A DNA stretch of 64,000 bases, taken from NCBI GenBank assembly GCA_024180945.1, contig JAKSGN010000035.1, positions 1-64,000 of the forward strand, written 5' to 3'. Shown here in pieces: positions 38,401 to 47,286 of the stretch. A program made the position numbers and the translations under genes. Position 1 is the first letter of the stretch, and every line of letters starts with the position of its first letter. The notes beneath the pieces are model-generated. The model was given only the letters and a program-made list of their open reading frames with translations. It had not been told where the DNA came from and did not search any database. This DNA comes from Macrophomina tecta (Eukaryota; Ascomycota; Dothideomycetes; Botryosphaeriales; Botryosphaeriaceae).

Positions 38401-41400
38401 CAATGGGCTAAGGCTAGCCAGTGCCGAGTTGAGCTCCGAGGCAAGGTTTGAAGGCTGGAGAGCAGATGGGATGCCGGTGACTGTCAGCAGGGTTGTCGGA
38501 ACTGGTGCAATTTGGGAGAGCAAGCCGCCAATCAGAGAGACGCCTGATTCAAGTAGCAATGAGCCCACTCCAATAGTAGGGTTGACCAGAGACGCGAGGG
38601 ATTCGAGATCACCAAGAACGGAGCTCAATGCAAGCGGATTATCTGTAGGAAACCCGCCAGTTGGAAGTTGATCGAGGATTTGAGACACATCGTTCAGAAC
38701 AGATGAGACAGGATTAGACTCAAGGGGAGAAGTGGGTAGCATATTGGTTGGCAAGACATTTGACGGGGGTCCAGAGAAAAGGTCACTTGGCAAGATTGAG
38801 TCAATATCTGTGGGCACAGATAGCGCGCTCGGGATCGTCAAGCTGGGGCTCTGGAGGATAGGCGTTGGAAGTGAGGCATACGACGCCGAATAAGGCGCAA
38901 TGGGGCCGCCAAAGGACGGAAGACTGGGCTCAAGAGATAGGGGGACGGAGATGCTAAGCGACAGCAGCCCGCCGGCGGAGGGCAGCGGCAGGCTACTGAG
39001 CCCAGGTAGTGAAGACGCTTCTGTGGGCAGACCAGCCGGAGGATTCAGCAGATCGGATACCGCTGATGCGAGTGGCATGTCTGAAGGTACAAGCTGGGAA
39101 ACAATGGACTGAAGTGCGGCGGGAAGGCTCGCAGGATTGGTGGCCAAATCGCTGACGAGGTTTGACAGAGCGGAGCTCAAGGGCCCATCCGAGAGAACAC
39201 TGGGCAGAGCACTGAGAAGGTCCGAAACAGCGGATGCAGCCGGGGCAGAGGTAATCGCAGCCAAGTCACTCAACGGAGCTGTTGGCAGAACTGGGACGGA
39301 CAAGGAAGGAAGGAAGCTCAAGTCGCTTGCGAGAATCGATTGTAGCGGCTCCGAAACAAGATCAGAGATGGCTGGGCCAGGGCTGGGGAGGGATGCAATC
39401 AGACTAATGCCAGTATCAGGGCTGTTATCTAGACCCGATGGCAATGCGGCGCTGGGAAGTCCAATGCTGGGCAGTGCCAAACTCGGTAAACTGCTCGGTA
39501 CCAGACTTTGCAAAATCTCTGACAGTTGAGATGCCAGCGGCAAGTTCGATGCCAGATCACTTATCAAAGCTGAGGGGGCATTCTGAAGCTGACTAACTGC
39601 CGACGCCAGAGGGGCGTTAGTTGACAGGTCTGGTAAGACAGACGCCAGATCACTTGGGAGTGCTGATGGACCATATGGCAATTCACCAAGCGCAGACGCC
39701 AACGGTGCATTGGTCGAGAGCGCCGGCAAGAGAGACGCAAGGTTGCTGCCCAACTCGGACGGTAGATTCGCCAGCTGACTGACCGCAGATGCCAATTCGC
39801 TAGCAGCCGGAACTGAGGCTAACTCCGAGGGCAGCTCTGAGAGGAGCGGCGGGATGGCCGACTCAAGCGGTATACCTTCGGTTGGCACGCCGTTGCCATA
39901 TGTAGGTAATGGGGCACCGATTGATGGCAGTCCGAGAGACGGCAAGCTCAATGAAGGAAGTTCGCCATACGGAAGACCAGACGATGACAGACTCAGATCT
40001 AAGGATGGCAGCGCGGTTTCAAGGGACTGAAGCACACTCGGCAATGGGCGCGGAATTCCGGTTGAAAGTTCGAGTGGCACACTGTAGCCGCTTAGACCCG
40101 AAAGGCCGAGAGAAGGTAGAACGTCGCTGAAAGTTAGAAGGTCTGTAAGTGGAAGTGCTTCAGTTGGAAGAGGGAGGTCGATTGACGTGAGAGATAATCC
40201 GAGAGATGAGAGGTCCAACGAGGGCAAACCTGTGCTGGGGCCAAAAGAGGGCAACGAGCCTATGGCAGTGGGCAAGGGCAAGCTCAGGGGCAACGAAAGC
40301 TCTCCGATTTCGGAGAGAACGGAGCTCAGTGCTGGGGCATTGGTGAAGAGGGATTCAAGGGGCACTGAGGGGAAAAGGGAGGATAGCTCGGGGAGTTCTG
40401 ATACAAGAGAAGCGAGCTCTGCGGCGTTCGAAGGAAGTGAAGGCGGGCCGAGAGGCAGCGACGGCGTTGGTAGGCCATCAGACAGAAGCCCACTGAGAGG
40501 AAGCGAGGACTGGAGCAGTGACTGGAGCGCCGAAGGGAGTACGGACAGTTCGCTTGGTATAGCTCCAGTTTGCAGGGGCAAGTTGGAAAGGATATCGCCG
40601 ACACTGGGGTTGGCCAAAAGAGAGGATAGCACACCCGGAACATCGTTTGGATTTGTTGGGAGCGGTAGACCAAGGCTTGGAAGGACGGAGTCAAGCAAAG
40701 AGCTCAACTCTACCGGATTTGAGGGCAATGCAGAGGGCAATGCATACGTAGAGAAGGGTAATGAAGGTGCGCCGGTCGGGAGGGGCAAATCCGAGAGAAT
40801 ATTGCTAAGACTGGGATTCGCAAGAAGGGAAGATAGCACACCCGGAACGTCCGTCGGATTCGTTAGGACAGGCAAGCCCAGACTAGGTAAAACAGAGTTC
40901 AACAAGGAGCTCAAATCAACCGCGCTCGGGGGCAAAGGCATGCTGTAGAGCGGATTTGTTGGAACGGTCAGGCTTAGACTTGGGAGAATGGAGGAAGGAA
41001 TTCCGCTTGGAAGTTCATATGGGAGGCTGATCGAGAGCGAAGGAAGGCCGGTGATCGGGCCAAGGGTCGGGGCAGATGTGAGTGGATTCAACGCGTTTGA
41101 AAGCAAATTCGAAACGGCTGGAAGGGCATCGGTAGGCAGTCCGCTGATCACGTCGCCGATTTGCGAAAGTAGTGATGGGATTGCAACAGTGTTGCTGGCC
41201 AGTGCGCTTGGGAGATACGAAAGATCTTCAAGGAAAGAAGACAGCGCCGGCGGAGGTGTGGGCAGGATGCTTTGAAGCGCAGAGAGATCGCTGAGAAGCG
41301 GCAGAGTCGGGGTTGGTAGCAGCGGTAAGCTTACGCTGGGAAGGAGGCTTTGAAGTACTGAGATCGCTTCGGCCGGGTTTGTGGGCAAAATGCTCTGTAG

Positions 41401-44400
41401 AACATTACTCACATCTCCAACAACGCTACTTGCCAGGTCGGGTACGCCGCTAATCAAGCTTTGAACTGCGCTTTCAACCCCGCCCAAGGCACTCGATAAT
41501 TCAGACACGTCAGTGGGCAAGGGAGGGACACCCAGCGAGAGAGATGGGATACCTGCACTGGGGAGCGGTAAAGATAGAGAGACGCCGGCAATTCCTGAAA
41601 GAGACAACTGGGAGAATCCGATGCTTGGGACACTCAAGCTTGGTAAAGGAGATGCTGTAATGCTTGGTAACGGCACGCCTGTTAATATGTTCGTTGGCAG
41701 CGATAATGTTGGAAGGCTGCCCAATAGACTAGTAGCCCCAAGCAAGTCTGACAGAACTGAATCTAGAGGAATGCTGCTGGGTAGGTCACTCAAAATACTT
41801 GTAGCTCCCAGGAGCTGAGAAACAAGTGAATCGAGTGTTACGCTCGGTAAACTGCCCAGGTAACTGCCAGTGAGCGAAGGGAGACCGAGAGAAAGGCTTG
41901 GCAGACCCAAAGACAGATTTGGCACGCCGCTTGTTGGCAATGACAACGGAACTCCCAATGATACACTCGGAACACCCAAGGAAGACAGTGGTAGAGGCAT
42001 CGACAAAGATGGCACTCCCGTAGTAATTCCCAGGATCTGTGATAGAAGCGATTCGAGTGCAACACTTGTGGGCAACGGGGGCAAGCCGCTCGAGATACCC
42101 AAAAGGTTGGACAAAGCCGAGTCCAAAGGCACACCAGAAGGCAACGAAAGCGGTGGCAAAGCGGAGGTGAGCCCCAAGAGCTGTGATACGAGGGAATTTA
42201 CCGGTAAAGTTGTTGGCAGCGAGAGTGGAAGGCTCAGGCTTGGAAGAGCGGATGTCATGCCTAGTATTTCTGACAGCAACGAATCGACGGGGACGTTTGT
42301 CGGTAGCGACAATGGAAGACTCAAGCTCGGAAGAGCGGATGTTATGCCCAATATTTCTGATAGCAACGAATCGACAGGGACCCCCGTCGGCAGAGTTAGC
42401 GGGAGGCTGAGGCTCGACAAGCTAAGGCCGGATATTCCAGTAGGCAAAGTCAGCGGTAGAGATAGGGGAAGACTTTGCAGCAGCGATGTAATCCCGAGCA
42501 AATCGGAAACAAAACTGTCGAGAGGGACGTCTGTCGGAAGGGCCGTTGGCAGAGTCACGGGCAAAGAGAGGCTCTGCAACAGTGAAGTTATGCCCAAGAG
42601 ATCGGAGACAAGGGAGTTGAGGGCGACACTTGTGGGAAGGCCAGTGGGTAGCGTTATTGGCAAAGAAAGGCTCGGCAACGCCGATGTGATCCCCAAAAGC
42701 TGCGATGCAAGCGAGTCAATCGGGATGTTGGTCGGAATTCCCGTTGGTACCGTGAGGGGAAGAGAAAGAGAAAGTTGCTGCAACAGAGACGTGACCCCAA
42801 GCAAGTCTGATACTAGAGAATCCACGGGCAAAGTCGTGGGAAGCGCTGTCGGTAGAGTGATAGGGAGTGACAGAGAAAGAGAGAGTTGCTGCAACAGTGA
42901 CGTGACCCCCAGCAAGTCAGATATAAGAGATTCCGCGGGGATATTTGTGGGCAACGCCGTTGGCAGCGAGAGAGGAAGAGAAATAGAAAGTTGTTGCAAC
43001 AAGGATGTTACTCCAAGTAGTTCCGATACCACCGAATCCAAAGGAACATTTGAAGGCAAAACAGTAGGTAATGATATTGGGAGAGAGACGCCGGATATCC
43101 GTGTAGTCAGACCAAGAATATCTGACAAAAGAGAATCTACTGGTAAATTGCTCGACAATCCTGTTGGCAAAGGCAGCGACAAAGACAGCGGCAACGATAA
43201 GGATACCTCAGGAAGGCCAGTGGGCAGACTAAGTGGAAGTGATACGCTTGGTAAGCGTGTCGAAAGCCCCAGCACGTCCGAGAGAACGGAATCCACCGGG
43301 ATGTTGCTTGGAAGTGAAATTGGAAGAGACAAACTTGGAAGTGCCTCCAAAAGACTTGTGGCTCCCAGTAATTCGGACAACAGCGACTGGACCGGGACAT
43401 TTGTGGGGAGGCTCAATGGCAGCGATAGGCTACTAAGCCCATTCAGCAGACTAGTGGCACCCAATAAGTCCGATACTAAAGAATCCAAAGGTATTGATGT
43501 TGGAAGATTTAGAGGAAGACTCGGGAGAGAAAGGGACAAAGTTGGAACAGGAAGGCCGACTGAGATTGACAGCGGCACGGCGAGCGGCAACGATAGCGAA
43601 GGTAAGGGTAAACTGGTCAAGTCACCAACAACTTGCGATAGCAGAGATGAGACGACTGGCAAGGGTAATGCGGTGGTCAGATCTCCGACCTGTGACAAGA
43701 GCGAGGACATCTGCGGGCCTAGAGATTCGAGCGGCAGAGAAACGGCCGGAATTGTGGTCGATGACAACGAAACAGATGGCCCTATCGTAGGTAGCGATAG
43801 GCTTGCTGATATAGGAAGGGAGTACCCATAGCTCGAATAAATGGACGAGAGGCTCGCCAAATCGGTCGAAACGCTGCTAGGAACCAACACAGAGGTGGAG
43901 GTAGAACCCCCGAAAGAAGAATAGACGGAGCTCAGAATGGATGCGAGTGAACTTATCGCCACAGAGTCTGTGGGTGCTACGGTGAGAGACTCGAGCAATG
44001 ATGACACGGTCGGCAAAAGCGTTGATGAGATGCTGGCACTGAGGCTTGAGTATGCTGACGGAGCGCTGCTTGCTAGTGTCCCAGACGGGCTCGACGGTTG
44101 GTTGGAGTACGGAAGTGAACTGCTCACCAACGGATTTCCAGTTGCACTTGGCAGCAAACTTGATGCAGGAGATGAGGCACCGGTCGACACTGTACCAAAT
44201 GAACTTGACAGCGAATTTGCGTAGGAGGATGAAAAGCTGACGGAGAAGGTGGAGGATGGACTCGGCAGCACATTTGAATAGGACAACGAAACGCTGTCGG
44301 AAACCGTCCCAGGTGGGTATGACAACGAGCCTGGTGGGGATGTAGAAACACTGCTTGATCCCGCTGAAGAAGGGCTTGTAGACAGGCTGAGCATGAATGA

Positions 44401-47286
44401 CCCTGACTCTCCAAGGCTTTCTGATACTGCTTCGGAAGATCCCGGAAGACTATACGGCGGAGGAGGCAACGAATATACTGGAGAGATCGAACTAACTGGC
44501 GGGGACGAAGCTAATGTCGATGATCCAAGTGAAAAGCTTAAGGCGCTCTGGGACTCGGTTGAAGCCGCAAGACTGGAGCTGGTCCCGAAGAAAATGGAGG
44601 AAAGGGTGGATAGGATTCCGGAGGGAGATTGAGTTGACGAATCAGTGGCCGAAAGACCACTTGAAAAGCTACTAGTGCTTGGCAATTCTGTCGACACCCC
44701 TGAATCAGAACTCGGACCGGAGGGGCTTGAAAATGTTGACTGAATCCATGAGCTTGACACCGGTACTTCTGATGGCTGAGAAGAGTAAGATAACTCTAGT
44801 GTGCTGGAAGATCCGCGGATGGACGCAGATACAGAAGTGTAAACCGGAAGAGACTCGCTTGTCGAGAAGAATGGAGTCAAGGAGCTGGAAGGAGAGCTTT
44901 CGAAAGCCACGCTGCTGCCTACGCTGCTGCTGGACCCAAAAACTTCCGAAGACTTGGACGAAGGCGAGGATGCGCTCGGCAACTGGTTGCTCGGTACATA
45001 ACTGCTGAAAGAAATGGACTCAGACAGCCTGGAGGACAGCGAGGAAGGACTATATGATGACCTGCTTGATAAGAGTGCACTGGATGACAATAGACTCGGA
45101 GTATTGGTGGTACTTGGCAAGGAGCTAGAAGGAGCGTTGCTTGACTCATAGCTGCCAGGTAGCGTTGAAGTTAAGAGCTGACTGCTTCGACCCGATTCGC
45201 TGGAGGAGATGCCACTGAGCGAGAATAAGGACTGACTGGAGGAGCGCGCGGTCGCGGAGTAGCTACTGAATGATTCAGAAGTTGAGAGAGAGCTAGAAAA
45301 CGGAGCATTGCTGGGAGTGCCGCTACTGGACGAGACCAACTCGGAAAGCGTGCTCAGTAGTGGCGAATTACTTGAAGAATAGCTGCTGATTAAGCTCGAT
45401 TCAGGTACGAGGTTAGAAAGCGACGAGATCTCAGATAGCGTGTAGCTTGAGGATAAGCTGTCGAGTGAGACAGGTCCTGGAAGAGTGCTGGAAAGCGGAA
45501 GAGAGCTAAATATGCTATTGGACGAGGAGCTTCGCAGCAGACTTGGCTCGATACTGCTGCTCAATGGTGCTGAAATATCTGAACGCAGCGTGCTGCTTAC
45601 AGAAAGGCTGCTGATTGCGGAGAGCTCCGAAGATGATGCAGGCAGTGGGAGTGAAAACTCCGTACTGCTACTCGGAAAGCTCAGCGATCCGGTCGCGGAT
45701 GATGCGGGTGAAGAGAAAGAAGAGGCCAATGAGGAGGGGTAACCGGTATTGCTGTCCGAGGAAGAACCAAACCCCGAGGTGCTGGATGACAGTAGAGTAG
45801 AAGCGACAGAGCCGAGAAGTGGAGAGGAGCTGCTCATGCTGGACTCATACGCGTTGGAAGAGCCGAGGTCTAGTGTGCTGGAGGAAGCAAGGGCGGAGGT
45901 ACCCGCAGAGCTGGAGGGCCCTGTGCTTAAGGTATAACTGCTCGAAGGAGCGGACCCGGAACTGCTTGTCGAGATCGATACAGAGGAGCTTTCAGAGCGG
46001 AAAGATCCAAAGGAACTGCTTGTACTGAATCCGTAATTGTCGGAAGAAGAAAGCCCAGACACAGACGAGCTACTTGAGGAACCAACCTCAGGGACGCTGG
46101 AAGATAATATGACAGAAGAGCTAGCAGATATAGAAATCTGACTTGTGCCGCTGCTTCTGGAATCATAGCTGCTTTCACCGCCTGAGGGCAACGAGGAACT
46201 CGAGGACTGGCCTAAGAGCGAGGAGTATGAAGAAGTGCTGCTTGTGCCGCTACTAGAAGAATAGCTGCTTTCGCCGCCAGAAGGCAGCGAGAAACTTGGG
46301 GATTGGCCTGAGAGCGAGGAGTATGAAGAAGCACTGGTTATATCGCCGCTACTAGAAGTATAGCTAGCTTGGCCACTTGAAGGTAGCGAGGAAATCGATG
46401 ATTGGCCTGAGAGCGAGGAAGATGTAGGGATGCTGCTTGCGCCGCTACTACTAGAAGTATAGCTGCTTTCGCCGCCATAAGGCAACGAAGAACTTGAGGT
46501 TTGGCCCGAGGTCGAGGAGGATGAAGGGGTACTGCTTGTTCCGAGAATGTAGCTGCTCAAAGACGCAAAAAGGCCGCTTGGGGAACTGGACAAACTGGAG
46601 TATCCCTGACTAGAGCTCAATGAGGACGACGCTGTACCATATGGGAAGCTCGAAGATGACTGTACGGATGTGCTCGAGTAGCTGCCCGATTCCCAGCTCG
46701 AAGACTGTACAAAGGTGTTCGACAAGCTACTCCCCGACAAGGATCTCGAGGACGATTCTGAGCTTGAGCCAGCCGAGAAGCTTACCTCCGAGGACGGGAA
46801 ACTTGATATTGTGGAAGGCGACGGCTCAGGCCCGGGCAGGGCAGACGAACGACTTGCGTACACGCTCGAAGCGGATGAGCCGGGGGAGTATGTCGGCAGG
46901 AATGGGAAGGATGTGGTAGGGAGGACAATGGTCCTTGAGGAGGCGGTTGACGGCGCGCGTGACGAAGGCTGGGCGCTAGTATGGCCATAGCCGCTAGGTC
47001 TTTCGGTTGCATATGTCCTATAGGAACTGACGCTAGTGGTTCTCGTGGCAGTAAGTACGGTGCTGATGAAAGTGGGGGCGTTTGTGACGGTGAAGAAATT
47101 GCTCGGGGCGTAGGCGAAGACGGTATTCTGGGCGCAGAAAGTGGCGATGGCCACGGGCTGGACGAGGACCTCGACATTCACATGGACCTCGAGAACGCGG
47201 TAAGGGCCATCGTCTTGGCGAGGGTGAAGGACGCCGCCGGCCGCGAAGGGCACAAGCAGGCCCGCAGCAAGGCTGCGCAATATCAT
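35401..47286 (-). CDS. Giant secreted Ser/Leu/Pro-rich repeat protein (3,961 aa), probably cell-wall or extracellular
   Basis: One uninterrupted reading frame of 3,961 codons without introns. Residues 1-20 form a signal peptide (ILRSLAAGLLVPFAAGGV), followed by HPR-Q, a possible processing site. Residues about 22-85 form the only ordinary-looking part (YRVLEVHVNVEVLV... with the single Cys in ATFCAQN). Residues about 95-1240 are Ser-rich mucin-like sequence with 32-33-aa repeats at about 250-375. Residues about 1262-1862 hold 17 copies of a motif like DSLLSDLLGITSLL alternating with LSLPLSLPT; the clearest units are 29 aa (87 bp). Looser Leu/Ser/Ala repeats follow, then a Ser/Ala tail with 18-aa repeats (SSSTHALSSSSS). 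Many Ser/Thr could be O-mannosylated. No enzymatic domain and no convincing GPI signal. A wall or surface-coat role is inferred from composition; I know no named homologue. Confidence 0.85.
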   Translation of the reverse strand: MILRSLAAGLLVPFAAGGVLHPRQDDGPYRVLEVHVNVEVLVQPVAIATFCAQNTVFAYAPSNFFTVTNAPTFISTVLTATRTTSVSSYRTYATERPSGYGHTSAQPSSRAPSTASSRTIVLPTTSFPFLPTYSPGSSASSVYASRSSALPGPEPSPSTISSFPSSEVSFSAGSSSESSSRSLSGSSLSNTFVQSSSWESGSYSSTSVQSSSSFPYGTASSSLSSSQGYSSLSSSPSGLFASLSSYILGTSSTPSSSSTSGQTSSSSLPYGGESSYTSSSSGASSIPTSSSLSGQSSISSLPSSGQASYTSSSGDITSASSYSSLSGQSPSFSLPSGGESSYSSSSGTSSTSSYSSLLGQSSSSSLPSGGESSYDSRSSGTSQISISASSSVILSSSVPEVGSSSSSSVSGLSSSDNYGFSTSSSFGSFRSESSSVSISTSSSGSAPSSSYTLSTGPSSSAGTSALASSSTLDLGSSNAYESSMSSSSPLLGSVASTLLSSSTSGFGSSSDSNTGYPSSLASSFSSPASSATGSLSFPSSSTEFSLPLPASSSELSAISSLSVSSTLRSDISAPLSSSIEPSLLRSSSSNSIFSSLPLSSTLPGPVSLDSLSSSYTLSEISSLSNLVPESSLISSYSSSNSPLLSTLSELVSSSSGTPSNAPFSSSLSTSESFSSYSATARSSSQSLFSLSGISSSESGRSSQLLTSTLPGSYESSNAPSSSLPSTTNTPSLLSSSALLSSRSSYSPSSLSSRLSESISFSSYVPSNQLPSASSPSSKSSEVFGSSSSVGSSVAFESSPSSSLTPFFSTSESLPVYTSVSASIRGSSSTLELSYSSQPSEVPVSSSWIQSTFSSPSGPSSDSGVSTELPSTSSFSSGLSATDSSTQSPSGILSTLSSIFFGTSSSLAASTESQSALSFSLGSSTLASSPPVSSISPVYSLPPPPYSLPGSSEAVSESLGESGSFMLSLSTSPSSAGSSSVSTSPPGSLSYPPGTVSDSVSLSYSNVLPSPSSTFSVSFSSSYANSLSSSFGTVSTGASSPASSLLPSATGNPLVSSSLPYSNQPSSPSGTLASSAPSAYSSLSASISSTLLPTVSSLLESLTVAPTDSVAISSLASILSSVYSSFGGSTSTSVLVPSSVSTDLASLSSIYSSYGYSLPISASLSLPTIGPSVSLSSTTIPAVSLPLESLGPQMSSLLSQVGDLTTALPLPVVSSLLSQVVGDLTSLPLPSLSLPLAVPLSISVGLPVPTLSLSLPSLPLNLPTSIPLDSLVSDLLGATSLLNGLSSLSLPLSLPTNVPVQSLLSELLGATSLLEALPSLSLPISLPSNIPVDSVLSDVLGLSTRLPSVSLPLSLPTGLPEVSLSLPLSLSLPLPTGLSSNLPVDSLLSDILGLTTRISGVSLPISLPTVLPSNVPLDSVVSELLGVTSLLQQLSISLPLSLPTALPTNIPAESLISDLLGVTSLLQQLSLSLSLPITLPTALPTTLPVDSLVSDLLGVTSLLQQLSLSLPLTVPTGIPTNIPIDSLASQLLGITSALPSLSLPITLPTGLPTSVALNSLVSDLLGITSLLQSLSLPVTLPTALPTDVPLDSFVSDLLGITSLLQSLPLSLPLTLPTGISGLSLSSLSLPLTLPTGVPVDSLLSEILGITSALPSLSLPLSLPTNVPVDSLLSEILGMTSALPSLSLPLSLPTTLPVNSLVSQLLGLTSALPPLSLPSGVPLDSALSNLLGISSGLPPLPTSVALESLLSQILGITTGVPSLSMPLPLSSLGVPSVSLGVPLSLPTSGVPNLSLGLPSLSLGLPSLTGSYLGSLPSVTLDSLVSQLLGATSILSDLPSSIPLDSVLSDLLGATSLLGSLPTLSLPTNILTGVPLPSITASPLPSLSVPSIGFSQLSLSGIAGVSLSLPLPSAGIPSLSLGVPPLPTDVSELSSALGGVESAVQSLISGVPDLASSVVGDVSNVLQSILPTNPAEAISVLQSLLPSVSLPLLPTPTLPLLSDLSALQSILPTPPPALSSFLEDLSYLPSALASNTVAIPSLLSQIGDVISGLPTDALPAVSNLLSNALNPLTSAPTLGPITGLPSLSISLPYELPSGIPSSILPSLSLTVPTNPLYSMPLPPSAVDLSSLLNSVLPSLGLPVLTNPTDVPGVLSSLLANPSLSNILSDLPLPTGAPSLPFSTYALPSALPSNPVELSSLLDSVLPSLGLPLPTNPNDVPGVLSSLLANPSVGDILSNLPLQTGAIPSELSVLPSALQSLLQSSLPLSGLLSDGLPTPSLPLGPPSLPSNAAELASLVSELPELSSLFPSVPLESLFTNAPALSSVLSEIGELSLPLSLPLPTAIGSLPSFGPSTGLPSLDLSSLGLSLTSIDLPLPTEALPLTDLLTFSDVLPSLGLSGLSGYSVPLELSTGIPRPLPSVLQSLETALPSLDLSLSSSGLPYGELPSLSLPSLGLPSIGAPLPTYGNGVPTEGIPLESAIPPLLSELPSELASVPAASELASAVSQLANLPSELGSNLASLLPALSTNAPLASALGELPYGPSALPSDLASVLPDLSTNAPLASAVSQLQNAPSALISDLASNLPLASQLSEILQSLVPSSLPSLALPSIGLPSAALPSGLDNSPDTGISLIASLPSPGPAISDLVSEPLQSILASDLSFLPSLSVPVLPTAPLSDLAAITSAPAASAVSDLLSALPSVLSDGPLSSALSNLVSDLATNPASLPAALQSIVSQLVPSDMPLASAVSDLLNPPAGLPTEASSLPGLSSLPLPSAGGLLSLSISVPLSLEPSLPSFGGPIAPYSASYASLPTPILQSPSLTIPSALSVPTDIDSILPSDLFSGPPSNVLPTNMLPTSPLESNPVSSVLNDVSQILDQLPTGGFPTDNPLALSSVLGDLESLASLVNPTIGVGSLLLESGVSLIGGLLSQIAPVPTTLLTVTGIPSALQPSNLASELNSALASLSPLFSNTGYEDYGSSAPVPAVSELPSVAASLPASVDLSSLNPESLLSAPLPSLSALLPVSVDLSQLPLSRGGYLNPASLPSIEYSALAPLESLLNPILSNSLDVLPSQLLSSAPLLSALFPGQSTPTALAAATSSAVPSLPSLDSGLPGLSDIDTDIYPPLTGLPSLPVPTNPLATLVSQASDLLTNTNAVPSLLSHVVSDVGDLLTNTNAVPSVLSNVDSGLAALPSNVIEPILSNIGEALTNPAVLPSALSQIGNDLESLPSLLPGLESLLQPQVSSLDLSSAALPSIGLSSAGLSSIGLPSEVLPSVELPSATLPSEALPYDLTSLPFNPISSALSGLDDVLTNPAALPSALSALQSNLGTLSSNPVQSHINSALSDLENALTNSAALPSALSQLGDQLANLLTSNLLGSLFPPAATPTEPSSYGVAEPLPTEVSAPVPVSASPPLSASLPISDLLSEAPSVALLSELSASLPVSLSASLPILGPSSAALPSDLLQPALSNLLEDLFPSSAASVLGGSSSAAPNPFSSLLGGLFPSSTQAAGEYSSGPALSSLSSAAELPLTSIVGDLLPSSSAAPVNVLQSLLPGLFGPAPAASSAPAVVSSLVSSPSSASANIPATTSHVYQVSTPEVSFSPLAAVSSAAPVLSTLAPLAASSTVPAASYDLSSSHLIDASSAALSSAAPAATLSSASAPEAVPSSSLAEVPISSALYDLDSSSSAALLSSNTHSLASSSSPVELLSSTPSLAPSSSPAPLLSNSAPLSAPSSPTSSALPSSESPSVVAAVSAPAYVAPAPSLSSVAQAVLSSSVEATSSGGSLGPNYSPDGVLSTSEAAVAVPSSSVLEALSSGSNTPTAVLSSSTHALSSSSSPLATLLSSSTHALSSSSSPSEALLSSSTHALSSSSSTLATLLSTSASSALSSATPTTPHSSSASSVYASSSAALVSSSLGSSTASAAILTSSALFSSSTPSTLATVTRSSSTPSTSSAVTRSSTATSSRLFR
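35707..35868 (-). repeat. 54-bp tandem repeats in the giant gene's tail
   Basis: GAGTGCATGAGTAC-type units start at 35707, 35761 and 35815, exactly 54 bp apart, encoding three STHALSSSSS units of 18 residues. Confidence 0.85.
41700..43500 (-). repeat. Leucine-rich 29-36-residue repeat block in the giant gene
   Basis: 17 recognisable copies of a S-x-x-S-D/E-L-L-G-x-T-S motif joined by LPLxLPTxxP linkers. Two adjacent units at 42248 and 42335 are exactly 87 bp apart and nearly identical. Others are divergent, which points to old duplication plus recent copying of a few units. Confidence 0.85.
46160..46555 (-). repeat. 96-99-bp tandem repeats in the Ser-rich part of the giant gene
   Basis: TAGCTGCTTTCGCCGCC-like segments begin at 46166, 46262, 46361 and 46460. 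They encode repeated SLPSGGESSY...SSGTSS units. Confidence 0.8.

Noticed and set aside
41870..43831. 653-codon open frame on the plus strand inside the giant gene
   Set aside because: It is the antisense of the leucine-repeat block. The repeat codons avoid the triplets that would give stops on the other strand, so long antisense frames are expected. Its translation is a low-complexity mirror of the repeats.
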